Assembly (NCBI GenBank): GCA_030040295.1
Contig: JASHTZ010000764.1
Location: 1 to 6,232 of the forward strand
Direction of reading: 5' to 3'
DNA: 6,232 nucleotides
DNA from: Terriglobia bacterium
GTDB taxonomy: Bacteria > Acidobacteriota > Terriglobia > UBA7540
Part shown: piece by piece, positions 1 through 5,015 of the stretch
How the letters are laid out: each line of letters begins with the position of its first letter
Numbering within the stretch: the stretch's first letter is position 1
Made by a program: the position numbers and the translations under genes
Notes under the pieces: generated by a model
Told to the model about the DNA's origin: nothing
Seen by the model: the letters and a program-made list of their open reading frames with translations, nothing else
Database searches by the model: none

Positions 1-185
1 CCGTTACGCGCAAAGTGGTGGAGCAGCACGGTGGCACGATTCGGGTGGAAAGCCGCGAAGGCCGGGGAACTACCTTTACGCTGCTGCTGCCTTTGAGCCG
101 CCAGCACGCGGAAGAAGAGGAAATCGGAAACTTGAAACTTGAAATTGGCGGACCTGGCCCCGAGCCTCGAGTTCCCAGTTTTTAG
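1..185 (+). CDS. Sensor histidine kinase, C-terminal end only (partial)
   Basis: This is the last 60 codons of a gene that begins before the window; the frame starts at base 3 and ends at TAG 183-185. The reading VEQHGGTIRVESREGRGTTF followed by TLLLPL is the end of a HATPase_c domain. It contains the HGG turn, the G2 box (GRGTTF) and the final beta strand seen in NtrB/FlrB-type kinases. Its place directly before a sigma-54 response regulator and flagellar genes suggests that it phosphorylates that regulator in the cytoplasm; this is inference, because the H-box and sensor domains are outside the window. After the ATPase fold the protein runs on for about 28 residues (SRQHAEEEEIG, then a Gly/Pro-rich tail). 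The last part is coded by A-rich repeat DNA (GAAACTTGAAACTTGAAA), and the stop codon lies inside the left arm of the intergenic inverted repeat. Histidine kinase identity is secure; its flagellar role is less certain. Confidence 0.88.
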   Translation, partial: VTRKVVEQHGGTIRVESREGRGTTFTLLLPLSRQHAEEEEIGNLKLEIGGPGPEPRVPSF

Positions 186-241
186 TGTCCCGAGCCAGAA
201 GTTCGCTTCATGTTTCGGACCAGGGATGACGCAAGCTTTGA

Positions 242-287
242 GCCCCGCAGGGGCGAAGTATCTTAGCCCGAGGCGCAAGCCCTGGGG
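242..287. repeat. Paired short hairpins, REP-like
   Basis: GCCCC (242-246) pairs with GGGGC (250-254) across a GCA loop. It is followed by the spacer GAAGTATCTTA and a second, imperfect hairpin, CCCGAGGC (267-274) with CCCTGGGG (280-287) across a short CGCAA loop. Two G/C-rich hairpins joined by an A/T-containing linker is a common layout for dispersed REP-like elements in Acidobacteriota and related phyla; that family assignment is from memory of similar sequences. No coding potential is evident. Confidence 0.5.
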
Positions 288-294
288 CCGCGAG

Positions 295-355
295 CCCTCA
301 CCCCGCCTTCGACTCCCCTCTCCCGCAGAGCGGGAGAGGGGTTGGGGGAGAGGGT
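295..355. repeat. C/T-rich palindromic repeat, first copy
   Basis: A perfect 12-bp stem, CCCCTCTCCCGC (315-326) with GCGGGAGAGGGG (330-341), closes an AGA loop. Outer partly complementary sequences CCCTCACCCC (295-304) and GGGGGAGAGGGTGGG (344-358) extend it imperfectly. It belongs to the same 'CCCTCACCC..CCCTCTCCC / GGGAGAGGG..GGGTGAGGG' family as the larger palindrome at 3251-3331. No T-tract follows the stem, so it is not an obvious intrinsic terminator. Confidence 0.6.
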
Positions 356-367
356 GGGCGCCTGAAA

Positions 368-413
368 CCCACGGCTTGCGCCGTGGGCTACAAAATGGCG
401 CCCGCTTCGCGGG
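368..413. repeat. Tandem hairpins CCCACGGC/GCCGTGGG and CCCGC/GCGGG
   Basis: CCCACGGC (368-375) pairs perfectly with GCCGTGGG (380-387) over a TTGC loop. After the linker CTACAAAATGGCG comes a second small hairpin, CCCGC (401-405) with GCGGG (409-413). The paired-hairpin layout is REP-like. These structures sit 60-110 nt before the regulator start and would be in its leader RNA if transcription begins upstream of them. Confidence 0.55.
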
Positions 414-466
414 CTGAGTTCCTAAACGAACTTATAACTCAGGACACTAATTTCCAGTTTCCGAAC

Positions 467-472
467 GGAGGG
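467..472 (+). promoter_or_regulatory. Ribosome binding site fixing the regulator start
   Basis: GGAGGG lies directly before GAAG-ATG; from GGAGG to the ATG at 476 there are 4 nt. It supports 476 as the start. In-frame starts further upstream (GTG 383, ATG 395) lie inside repeat hairpins and would add residues with no similarity to a receiver domain. Confidence 0.7.
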
Positions 473-475
473 AAG

Positions 476-1828
476 ATGAATCAAGTTCTCGTCGTAGACG
501 ACGAAGCAGCCATGCGCGCCGCGCTGGAGGCGAATTTCCGCCGGCAAGGGTGGAAAGTTACGACGGCCGGAGGAACCAGCGAAGCGCTCGAACGCTTCCG
601 CCAGGCGCCATGCCCGTTGGTAGTTACCGACATGCGCATGCCGGATGGCGATGGACTGCGAGTGATGCAGGGAGTGCGCGAGCTGGCGCCCGATACGGCG
701 GTGATTTTTCTCACCGCTTTCGCCAATGTTCCTGAAGCCGTTCACGCCATGCGCGAAGGCGCGTGCGACTACCTGGTGAAGCCCATAATCTTTGAACAGC
801 TCAAGGAAGCAGCAGCACGCGTGCTGGGATCGCGCCGATCCGTCAATCCCCCGCCAGGCGCCGGCGAGTTTGTGGGCAGCTCAGCGGCAACGCAGCGCCT
901 GATGGAGCGCGTGCGGCAGGTGGCGCGCACGGACGCGGACATTCTGTTGGAAGCTGAAAGCGGGACCGGAAAAGAGCTGCTGGCGCGACTGGTGCACCGC
1001 TCCAGCCCGCGCAGCCAGCGGTCTTTTGTGGCGGTCAATTGCGCGGGATTTCCCGACACTCTACTGGAAAGCGAGTTGTTCGGTCACGTGCGCGGCGCCT
1101 TTACCGGAGCGATGGCATCCAAGGCCGGGAAATTCGAGCTGGCCCACACCGGCACGCTGCTGCTCGATGAAATTGGCGAGATGCCCCTCAGCCTTCAGCC
1201 GAAATTACTCCGTGTTCTGCAAGAGCGCGAAATCGACCGCCTGGGGGACACACGGCCGCTTCCCATCGATGTGCGCGTCATCGCCACCACCAACCGGTCC
1301 TTAGGAACGCTGGTATCGGAGGGAAAATTCCGCGCCGACCTGTTTTTCCGGCTCAACGTCATTCCACTGACGCTTCCGCCCCTGCGCGAGCGCCGCGACG
1401 ACGTTCCGGACCTGATCAACCACTTCATCGGCAAGTACGCGTCGCCTTCGCGATCGAAGGCGGTGCGCTTTTCACCTGAACTCCTCGAGCGGCTTCAGAC
1501 TTACGAATGGCCGGGGAACGTGCGCGAGCTTGAAAATTACGTGCGCCGCGCCCTGGTGCTTGCGTCCGGGCCTGTGGTGGGGCTGGAACTTCTGCCCGGC
1601 GGGGAACTGCAAGGCGACGATCCTTCTGCTGGAGTCTCGCCCGGCATGACTCTGCGTGAGGTGGAGCGCTCACTCCTGGAGAAAACGCTGGATGCAACAG
1701 GAGGCAATCGCACGCGCGCCGCGGACATGCTGGGCGTCAGCCTGCGCACGGTGCGAAACAAGATTCGTGAATTCGGCTTGCCGCCGCGGAGCCCCGCGCC
1801 AGATGGTACAGGGCGGAGGGTGGAATGA
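476..1828 (+). CDS. Sigma-54-dependent flagellar response regulator (NtrC/FlrC/FlbD type)
   Basis: This 450-residue protein has the full NtrC layout. The receiver domain (about 1-118) carries acidic pocket D8/D9, phosphoacceptor D52 in VVTDMRMPDGDG, T80 and K102. The AAA+ sigma-54 interaction domain (about 131-360) carries Walker A SGTGKE (K166), the GAFTGA loop at 207-212 that contacts sigma-54, Walker B LLLDE (D231/E232), and arginines R286 and R292 in the FRADLFFRL segment. A Fis-type helix-turn-helix at about 411-433 (NRTRAADMLGVSLRTVRNK) resembles that of flagellar regulators such as FlbD and FlrC. When phosphorylated, it should bind enhancer sites and drive ATP-dependent opening of sigma-54 promoters of flagellar genes. 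One oddity is that the residue normally Gly at the start of Walker A (GESGTGKE) is Ala160. Its stop overlaps the flgB start (ATGA), implying co-transcription with its probable targets. The domain assignment is firm; the flagellar role comes from context. Confidence 0.93.
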   Translation: MNQVLVVDDEAAMRAALEANFRRQGWKVTTAGGTSEALERFRQAPCPLVVTDMRMPDGDGLRVMQGVRELAPDTAVIFLTAFANVPEAVHAMREGACDYLVKPIIFEQLKEAAARVLGSRRSVNPPPGAGEFVGSSAATQRLMERVRQVARTDADILLEAESGTGKELLARLVHRSSPRSQRSFVAVNCAGFPDTLLESELFGHVRGAFTGAMASKAGKFELAHTGTLLLDEIGEMPLSLQPKLLRVLQEREIDRLGDTRPLPIDVRVIATTNRSLGTLVSEGKFRADLFFRLNVIPLTLPPLRERRDDVPDLINHFIGKYASPSRSKAVRFSPELLERLQTYEWPGNVRELENYVRRALVLASGPVVGLELLPGGELQGDDPSAGVSPGMTLREVERSLLEKTLDATGGNRTRAADMLGVSLRTVRNKIREFGLPPRSPAPDGTGRRVE

Positions 1829-2181
1829 ACTGGCTTGAAGATTCCGGCACGGAACGCCTGGAGCATTACCTGGACCTGGTGGCGTTCCGGCACGAGCTGA
1901 TTTCGAGCAATCTGGCGAATGTCGATACTCCCGGGTACCGCACTCAGGACATCGATTTTGAAGGTGAAATGCAGCGCGCCGAGTTGCGTCTGGACGGTGC
2001 CCCCGTTTCACCCTATGTGCACGAAGTCAAAGACCTCATCGAGCGCCCGGACGGAAACAACGTGAGCCTGGAACGCGAGACCATGGCCCTGGCTCAGGTC
2101 CAGCTTCAGTACCGCGCCGGTGTGGAACTGCTTCGCGACGAAATCCACACCATTCAGGCGGCAATCAACGAAGGGAAGTGA
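1825..2181 (+). CDS. flgB: Flagellar basal-body rod protein FlgB
   Basis: This is a proximal rod subunit, exported by the flagellar type III system and assembled in the periplasm next to FliE. At 118 residues it is somewhat shorter than the roughly 130-140 usual in the family. Residues 28-45 hold the hallmark SNLANVDTPGYRTQDIDF of the Flg_bb_rod domain. The C-terminal amphipathic segment (NNVSLERETMALAQVQLQYR and onward, about 74-115) is the second coiled-coil arm typical of rod proteins. The ATG at 1825 overlaps the regulator stop and is preceded by GGAGGG (1815-1820), so translation is probably coupled. No signal peptide is expected or seen. Identity is secure from motif, length and the following flgC. 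Confidence 0.96.
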   Translation: MNWLEDSGTERLEHYLDLVAFRHELISSNLANVDTPGYRTQDIDFEGEMQRAELRLDGAPVSPYVHEVKDLIERPDGNNVSLERETMALAQVQLQYRAGVELLRDEIHTIQAAINEGK

Positions 2182-2185
2182 AACC

Positions 2186-2626
2186 ATGAACCTTTTTGGA
2201 GTCCTTGACATTAATGCTTCCGCCCTCACTGCGGAGCGAGAACGTGCGGAAGTGACGGCCAGCAACATGGCGAACGCCGAAACGACACGGACGCCGGGCG
2301 GCGGGCCATACAAAAAGCAGTCGGTGGTGTTTGAGACGGAGCGTCCGGACCTGAATAGTTTCGCTCTTGCGCTTTCGCGCTTCGGCGATCTGCATGCGCG
2401 GGGAGTGAAGGTCGAGGAAGTCGTCCAGGATGACAATCCTCCCGTGCGCCGATACGAGCCCGGCCACCCTGATGCCGACGCCGACGGGTACGTCGCTTAC
2501 CCGAACATCAATCCCGTCGAGGAAATGGTCGATTTAATGGGGTCCGCCCAGGCATATCAGTTGAACGTTTCGGCCGTGCAGGCCACCAAGTCCATGATTT
2601 CGGAAACGTTTCAACTTCTGACATAA
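2186..2626 (+). CDS. flgC: Flagellar basal-body rod protein FlgC
   Basis: This 146-residue proximal rod subunit has close to the usual family length. The N-terminal motif spans residues 10-36, including NASALTAERERAEVTASNMA and then NAETTRT with the following GGGPYKKQ. The C-terminal half carries YPNINPVEEMVDLMGSAQAY from residue 105, followed by NVSAVQATKSM, the hallmark C-terminal helix of FlgC. The middle (about 50-95) is variable, as in the family. The start ATG at 2186 lies 4 nt after flgB and is preceded by the purine-rich AAGGGAAG. Upstream in-frame starts lie within flgB and would add non-homologous residues. It forms the rod with FlgB and FliE between the MS ring and the distal rod. 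Confidence 0.97.
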   Translation: MNLFGVLDINASALTAERERAEVTASNMANAETTRTPGGGPYKKQSVVFETERPDLNSFALALSRFGDLHARGVKVEEVVQDDNPPVRRYEPGHPDADADGYVAYPNINPVEEMVDLMGSAQAYQLNVSAVQATKSMISETFQLLT

Positions 2627-2637
2627 ATGGCAGGCGT

Positions 2638-2775
2638 CCGGAGGCAGAAGACAGGAGATTAAGCCGGCCCTTGCCGGAACGGGGACGCAATGGCGGGCAT
2701 TTGCGCCGCATTCGTGCGACTTCGCGGTCCGGGGCGGTTCGCGGCTGCCTAATTTCTCCTGACTTCTGAATCCGG
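2638..2775. repeat. Inverted-repeat element in the flgC-fliE gap
   Basis: The 186-nt gap between flgC and fliE holds no gene. CCGGAGGCAGAAGACAGGAGA (2638-2658) is matched in inverted orientation by 2755-2775, with 18 of 21 positions pairing. The 96 nt between the arms are G/C-rich and contain a small hairpin, CCGGC (2664-2668) with GCCGG (2673-2677), and two copies of TTCGCGG (2721, 2738). The right arm continues into a run with three TCTCCT units (2755, 2776, 2790). It may be a small non-autonomous element or a decayed repeat; no transposase or terminator T-tract is seen. Confidence 0.5.
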
Positions 2776-2798
2776 TCTCCTGATCCCAGTCTCCTTGG

Positions 2799-2803
2799 GG
2801 AGG
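2799..2803 (+). promoter_or_regulatory. Ribosome binding site deciding the fliE GTG start
   Basis: GGAGG with 9 nt to GTG 2813. The in-frame TTG at 2795 overlaps this site and has no Shine-Dalgarno sequence of its own, so the GTG is preferred. Confidence 0.75.
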
Positions 2804-2812
2804 ATTACACCC

Positions 2813-3112
2813 GTGGACAGCACAATTCCAGGAACGCCACAAATCGACTGGGGCAACGTCCAACTGGAGGTTGGCCAGCCTTCCGGCAAAGGGTCGGATT
2901 TCTTCCAGGCGCTCGAAGGCGCCATGGATAAAGTCCAGGAGGTGCAGTCCGGAGCCGACCAGCAGGTGGAAAGCCTGCTGCAAGGTAATGGGCAGGATCT
3001 CCATTCGGCGTTGATGGCGGTGGAGAAGGCGGATTTGTCTTTTCAGTTGATGATGCAGGTTCGAAACAAGATTGTGCAAGCTTACCAGACGATTTCCCAA
3101 ATGCAATTTTAG
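2813..3112 (+). CDS. fliE: Flagellar hook-basal body complex protein FliE
   Basis: This 99-residue protein has the family's usual length of about 100. FliE is thought to be the adaptor between the FliF ring and the rod, and one of the earliest export substrates. Residues 28-45 (SDFFQALEGAMDKVQEVQ) form the first amphipathic helix. Residues 47-57 (GADQQVESLLQ) and the HSALMAVEKADLSFQLMMQV segment (64-83) lead into RNKIVQAYQTISQMQF at the very end, which is the characteristic FliE terminus (RNK-(L/I)-V-x-AY-x-x-I-x-x-MQ). The start is GTG, chosen because of the GGAGG nine nucleotides upstream. It is separated from both neighbours by repeat-bearing gaps, unlike the tightly packed genes elsewhere in the operon. 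Confidence 0.95.
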   Translation: MDSTIPGTPQIDWGNVQLEVGQPSGKGSDFFQALEGAMDKVQEVQSGADQQVESLLQGNGQDLHSALMAVEKADLSFQLMMQVRNKIVQAYQTISQMQF

Positions 3113-3126
3113 AGAAGTAGCGTAGC

Positions 3127-3178
3127 GCCGCCATTTTGGCGGCTCCTGCGCGGGCTGGAAGCCTGCACGACGGCGCAG
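3127..3178. repeat. Hairpin repeat downstream of fliE
   Basis: GCCGCCA (3127-3133) pairs perfectly with TGGCGGC (3137-3143) over a TTT loop, starting 15 nt after the fliE stop. CTGCGC (3146-3151) pairs with GCGCAG (3173-3178), enclosing a weaker pairing of GCGGGCT with AGCCTGC. No U-run follows, so it does not look like an intrinsic terminator. The sequence GCGCCGCCATTTTGGCGGC resembles dispersed Acidobacteriota intergenic repeats; that assignment is from memory. Confidence 0.5.
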
Positions 3179-3187
3179 AGTAATCAT

Positions 3188-3239
3188 CCTCCGGAGGCTT
3201 TGCGGTGGCGGACCCTTCAAAGGGGCCTGACCGCCACCG
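3188..3239. repeat. Palindrome and nested hairpin between fliE and fliF
   Basis: CCTCCGGAGG (3188-3197) is a perfect palindrome. Immediately after it, CGGTGGCGG (3203-3211) pairs perfectly with CCGCCACCG (3231-3239), and the enclosed loop holds a second small hairpin, CCCT (3213-3216) with AGGG (3221-3224). Nothing coding is seen. Confidence 0.55.
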
Positions 3240-3250
3240 TCAGGAAGAAA

Positions 3251-3331
3251 CCCCTCACCCGATCACCCCTTCTCCCCTCTTCCCTCTCCCCTGGGGAGAG
3301 GGAAGAGGGGGAGGGGAGTTGGGGTGAGGGG
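3251..3331. repeat. 81-bp near-perfect C/T-rich palindrome upstream of fliF
   Basis: The core is an 18-bp perfect inverted repeat, CCCCTCTTCCCTCTCCCC (3274-3291) against 3293-3310, with a single T at the centre; in RNA a few central pairs would open to form a loop. A second arm, CCCCTCACCC (3251-3260), pairs perfectly with GGGTGAGGGG (3322-3331), and the intervening CACCCC.TTCT / GAGGGGAGTTGG segments pair partly. It shares its family with the element at 295-355. One strand is almost pure pyrimidine to the centre and then almost pure purine. It ends 43 nt before the fliF start, so it would lie in the 5' leader of fliF or in the fliE-fliF intercistronic RNA. Confidence 0.7.
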
Positions 3332-3347
3332 AATTTCCCAACGGATT

Positions 3348-3358
3348 AGGACACTAAT
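3348..3358. repeat. AGGACACTAAT, second copy of the 441-451 motif
   Basis: These 11 bases are identical to 441-451, the outer end of the right arm of the repeat before the response regulator. In both places the motif follows a C/T-rich palindrome and lies a short distance before a start codon (24 nt before the regulator, 16 nt before fliF). It may be a remnant of the same repeat end. One 11-mer match in a 6-kb window can also arise by chance. Confidence 0.35.
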
Positions 3359-3365
3359 AAATCAT

Positions 3366-3370
3366 GAGGT
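3366..3370 (+). promoter_or_regulatory. Ribosome binding site deciding the fliF GTG start
   Basis: GAGGT lies 4 nt before GTG 3375. The nearby ATG at 3364 is out of frame, and the in-frame GTG at 3324 lies inside the palindrome and lacks a sensible spacing. Confidence 0.6.
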
Positions 3371-3374
3371 AGCC

Positions 3375-5015
3375 GTGGACGCGAAGCAGATCTCCAACCA
3401 AATTATTACCTTCGCGCGGGGTCTTACCCTGCGTCAGAAGATTACCATCGCCGCGGGAGTCGCGGCCGTGGCGGTGACCCTCTGGGTGTTCGTCACCCTG
3501 CTGGACAGGGCGGAATACAAAGTTCTTTATTCCGGGCTTACCCCGAGCGATGCACAGTCTTTGGCGCAGCACCTGACGGAGAGGAATATCCCGTATGAGC
3601 TGGCGAGCGACAACACCAGCATCAGCGTCCCGGCCGACCAACTCGACAAGGCCCGCCTCGACCTGGCGGCGGGAGGGATGCCACAGTCCGGCAGAATGGG
3701 ATTTGAGCTCTTCGACAAACCGAACTGGGCTGGAAGTGATTTCGCTGAAAAGGTGAATTACCAGCGCGCGCTGGAGGGCGAGCTGGAACGAACGATCGAA
3801 ACACTGGGTGAAATCCAGGCGGCGCGAGTTCATCTGGTGATGCCGGAGGAATCGCTCTTTACGGAACAAGAACACCCGGCCAAGGCCTCCGTGGTCATCA
3901 AGCTGCGCAGCGGACGGCTGAGCGATGAAGCCCAGGAGGCCATCACCCACCTGGTGGCGAGCGCGGTGGAAAACCTGAAGCCTGAAAACGTGACCTTGAT
4001 CAACGCCGACGGCGGGATGCCGATTCTCGCACACGCAGGCGGAGCTTCAAGCCGGCCGCGCGCCTGGGCGGAGTTTGAAACCGCACTCGCGCAGAAGGTC
4101 ATTGCCACGCTGACGCCGGTGGTGGGCGAAGGGAAGGCTCGCGCCAACGTCACGGCGGAGTACGACCTCGCCACCAGCGACAGCACGCAGGAGACGTACG
4201 ACCCTAATGGCTCGGTGGTGCTGACTTCACAGGTTTCCCAGGAAAACGTGGGTGAAACCGGAGCAGAGGGCACCCCCGGAACTGCCTCCAATGTCCCAGG
4301 AAAGCAGCCCGCTCCCGCGAAGCCCGCAACGCCCGCTGATTCCGAGTCGCAGGGATTGCACACGGAGAGCAAAACGTTCGCAGTGAGCAAGACCGTCCGC
4401 CACACGGTGCAGCCCTCCGGCATGCTCAGGCGCATTACCGCCGCCGTCCTGGTGGACGACGCAACGGAAACTCACGAAGAAAACGGCCAAAGAGTGGAAA
4501 CGCGGCGAAAGCGCACGCCGGAGGAGATGAAGGAAATCCAGGACCTCGTGGCCGCGGCCATTGGGATTGATCCGCAGCGCGGCGACAAATTGGCGGTGGA
4601 AAATCTCTCATTCCTGACCCTGCCGATTGAGGCTCCCACGCCGCCCAGCATTACCGAGCGCGTTGCTCCGATTGTGCAGAAATGGATCAACGTCGTTCGC
4701 TACGGCGCGCTGTTCCTCTTGTTTGCGCTCATGTATTTGCTGGTTTTGCGCCCCATCAAGCGGCAGATTGTGACCACCTTCCAGGACTTCCCCAAGCAGC
4801 TCGCCATGGCGAAGAGCCTGCTCGCCCAAACCGCAGGGGCAGGCGGCGCCCGGAGCGAGAATCTTGAGGCATCGCTCCAGGCCCTGGAAGAATCACCGAC
4901 CGAAGCCAAACAGGCCGCCATGCTGAAAAAGACTCTGCTCGAAAAGGTGAAGAAAGAACCCGCCACCGCCAGCCGTCTGGTTCAAAACTGGATGCGGCAG
5001 GAGGGTAAACCATGA
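3375..5015 (+). CDS. fliF: Flagellar MS-ring protein FliF
   Basis: This 546-residue inner-membrane protein polymerises into the MS ring, the base on which rotor, rod and export gate assemble. With the GTG start it opens VDAKQISNQI, then has a first membrane helix at about 23-43 after LTLRQK. The YscJ/FliF ring-building domain follows: EYKVLYSGLTPSDAQSLA from 47, then the GRMGFELFD and VNYQRALEGELERTIETL segments, and ARVHLVMPEESLF. The second periplasmic domain contains a Pro/Ala/Gly-rich low-complexity stretch (GTPGTASNVPGKQPAPAKPA) before SKTVRHTVQPSGMLRRITAA, which is typical of FliF. The second membrane helix is at about 443-458 (YGALFLLFALMYLLVL). The cytoplasmic tail ends EPATASRLVQNWMRQEGKP, the FliG-binding segment. 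Length is usual for the family (about 520-580). Its stop overlaps the fliG start (ATGA), and AGGAGGG (4999-5005) serves fliG. Confidence 0.97.
   Translation: MDAKQISNQIITFARGLTLRQKITIAAGVAAVAVTLWVFVTLLDRAEYKVLYSGLTPSDAQSLAQHLTERNIPYELASDNTSISVPADQLDKARLDLAAGGMPQSGRMGFELFDKPNWAGSDFAEKVNYQRALEGELERTIETLGEIQAARVHLVMPEESLFTEQEHPAKASVVIKLRSGRLSDEAQEAITHLVASAVENLKPENVTLINADGGMPILAHAGGASSRPRAWAEFETALAQKVIATLTPVVGEGKARANVTAEYDLATSDSTQETYDPNGSVVLTSQVSQENVGETGAEGTPGTASNVPGKQPAPAKPATPADSESQGLHTESKTFAVSKTVRHTVQPSGMLRRITAAVLVDDATETHEENGQRVETRRKRTPEEMKEIQDLVAAAIGIDPQRGDKLAVENLSFLTLPIEAPTPPSITERVAPIVQKWINVVRYGALFLLFALMYLLVLRPIKRQIVTTFQDFPKQLAMAKSLLAQTAGAGGARSENLEASLQALEESPTEAKQAAMLKKTLLEKVKKEPATASRLVQNWMRQEGKP

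Larger units (their letters stand above)
182..450. repeat. Intergenic mosaic repeat bounded by 27-nt imperfect inverted arms
   Basis: The gap between the kinase and the response regulator contains no gene. Its ends form an inverted repeat: bases 182-208 (begins TTAGTGTCCCGAG, ends AAGTTCGCTT) match the reverse complement of 424-450 at 22 of 27 positions, and four of the five differences are C/T. Just outside these arms, TCGGAAACTTGAAA (124-137) is matched in inverted orientation by 451-464 with one mismatch. Between the arms lie several independent hairpins, listed separately. The arrangement looks like a non-autonomous MITE-like or composite REP/BIME-like element. No transposase is present, and no clean target-site duplication could be fixed; CCAGTTT occurs at 175-181 and 454-460 but is not symmetrically placed. 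Mobility is inference. Confidence 0.55.

Noticed and set aside
396..410. TGGCGCCCGCTTCGC, a GG-N10-GC arrangement resembling a sigma-54 -24/-12 promoter upstream of the regulator
   Set aside because: It matches the consensus only at the GG and GC plus a few bases, lacks TTGC, and is wholly part of a REP-like hairpin (CCCGC/GCGGG), which explains the G/C pattern.
139..417. A 92-codon plus-strand open frame in the gap after the kinase
   Set aside because: It overlaps the kinase end and runs through hairpin repeats, giving Arg/Pro/Gly-rich sequence; it has no Shine-Dalgarno site and no recognisable protein family.
433..438. TATAAC as a sigma-70-type -10 box before the regulator
   Set aside because: No -35-like hexamer lies 16-18 nt upstream (the sequence there is G/C-rich hairpin), and the bases belong to the right arm of the inverted repeat.
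383..475. N-terminal extension of the response regulator from GTG 383 or ATG 395
   Set aside because: The added residues are coded by repeat hairpins and precede an ordinary receiver start (MNQVLVVDDE) that has its own Shine-Dalgarno site at 467-472.
2691..2704. TGGCGGGCATTTGC upstream of fliE, resembling TGGCACG-N4-TTGC
   Set aside because: The -24 and -12 halves look good, but the GG to GC spacing is 9 instead of the required 10; sigma-54 promoters tolerate this very poorly.
2534..3220. Long minus-strand open frame of 228 codons across flgC, the gap and fliE
   Set aside because: It is antisense to two clear flagellar genes and crosses repeat DNA. Its composition (His/Leu/Arg-rich) is typical of a shadow frame in GC-rich DNA, and it has no recognisable motif.
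3251..3345. Rho-independent terminator between fliE and fliF
   Set aside because: The stem is long and stable, but it is followed by AATTTCCC rather than a T-run, and fliF-fliG-fliH continue in the same direction.
3364..3372. Two-codon open frame ATG-AGG-TAG overlapping the fliF ribosome binding site
   Set aside because: It has no suitably spaced Shine-Dalgarno sequence of its own and is most simply explained by the GAGGT site happening to follow AT.
3324..3374. N-terminal extension of FliF from GTG 3324
   Set aside because: This start lies inside the large palindrome; GTG 3375 has a nearby GAGGT and gives a normal FliF N-terminus.
3354..4034. Long minus-strand open frame of 226 codons opposite fliF
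   Set aside because: It is antisense to the well-conserved FliF ring domain, has no family motif, and is explained by codon bias on the coding strand.
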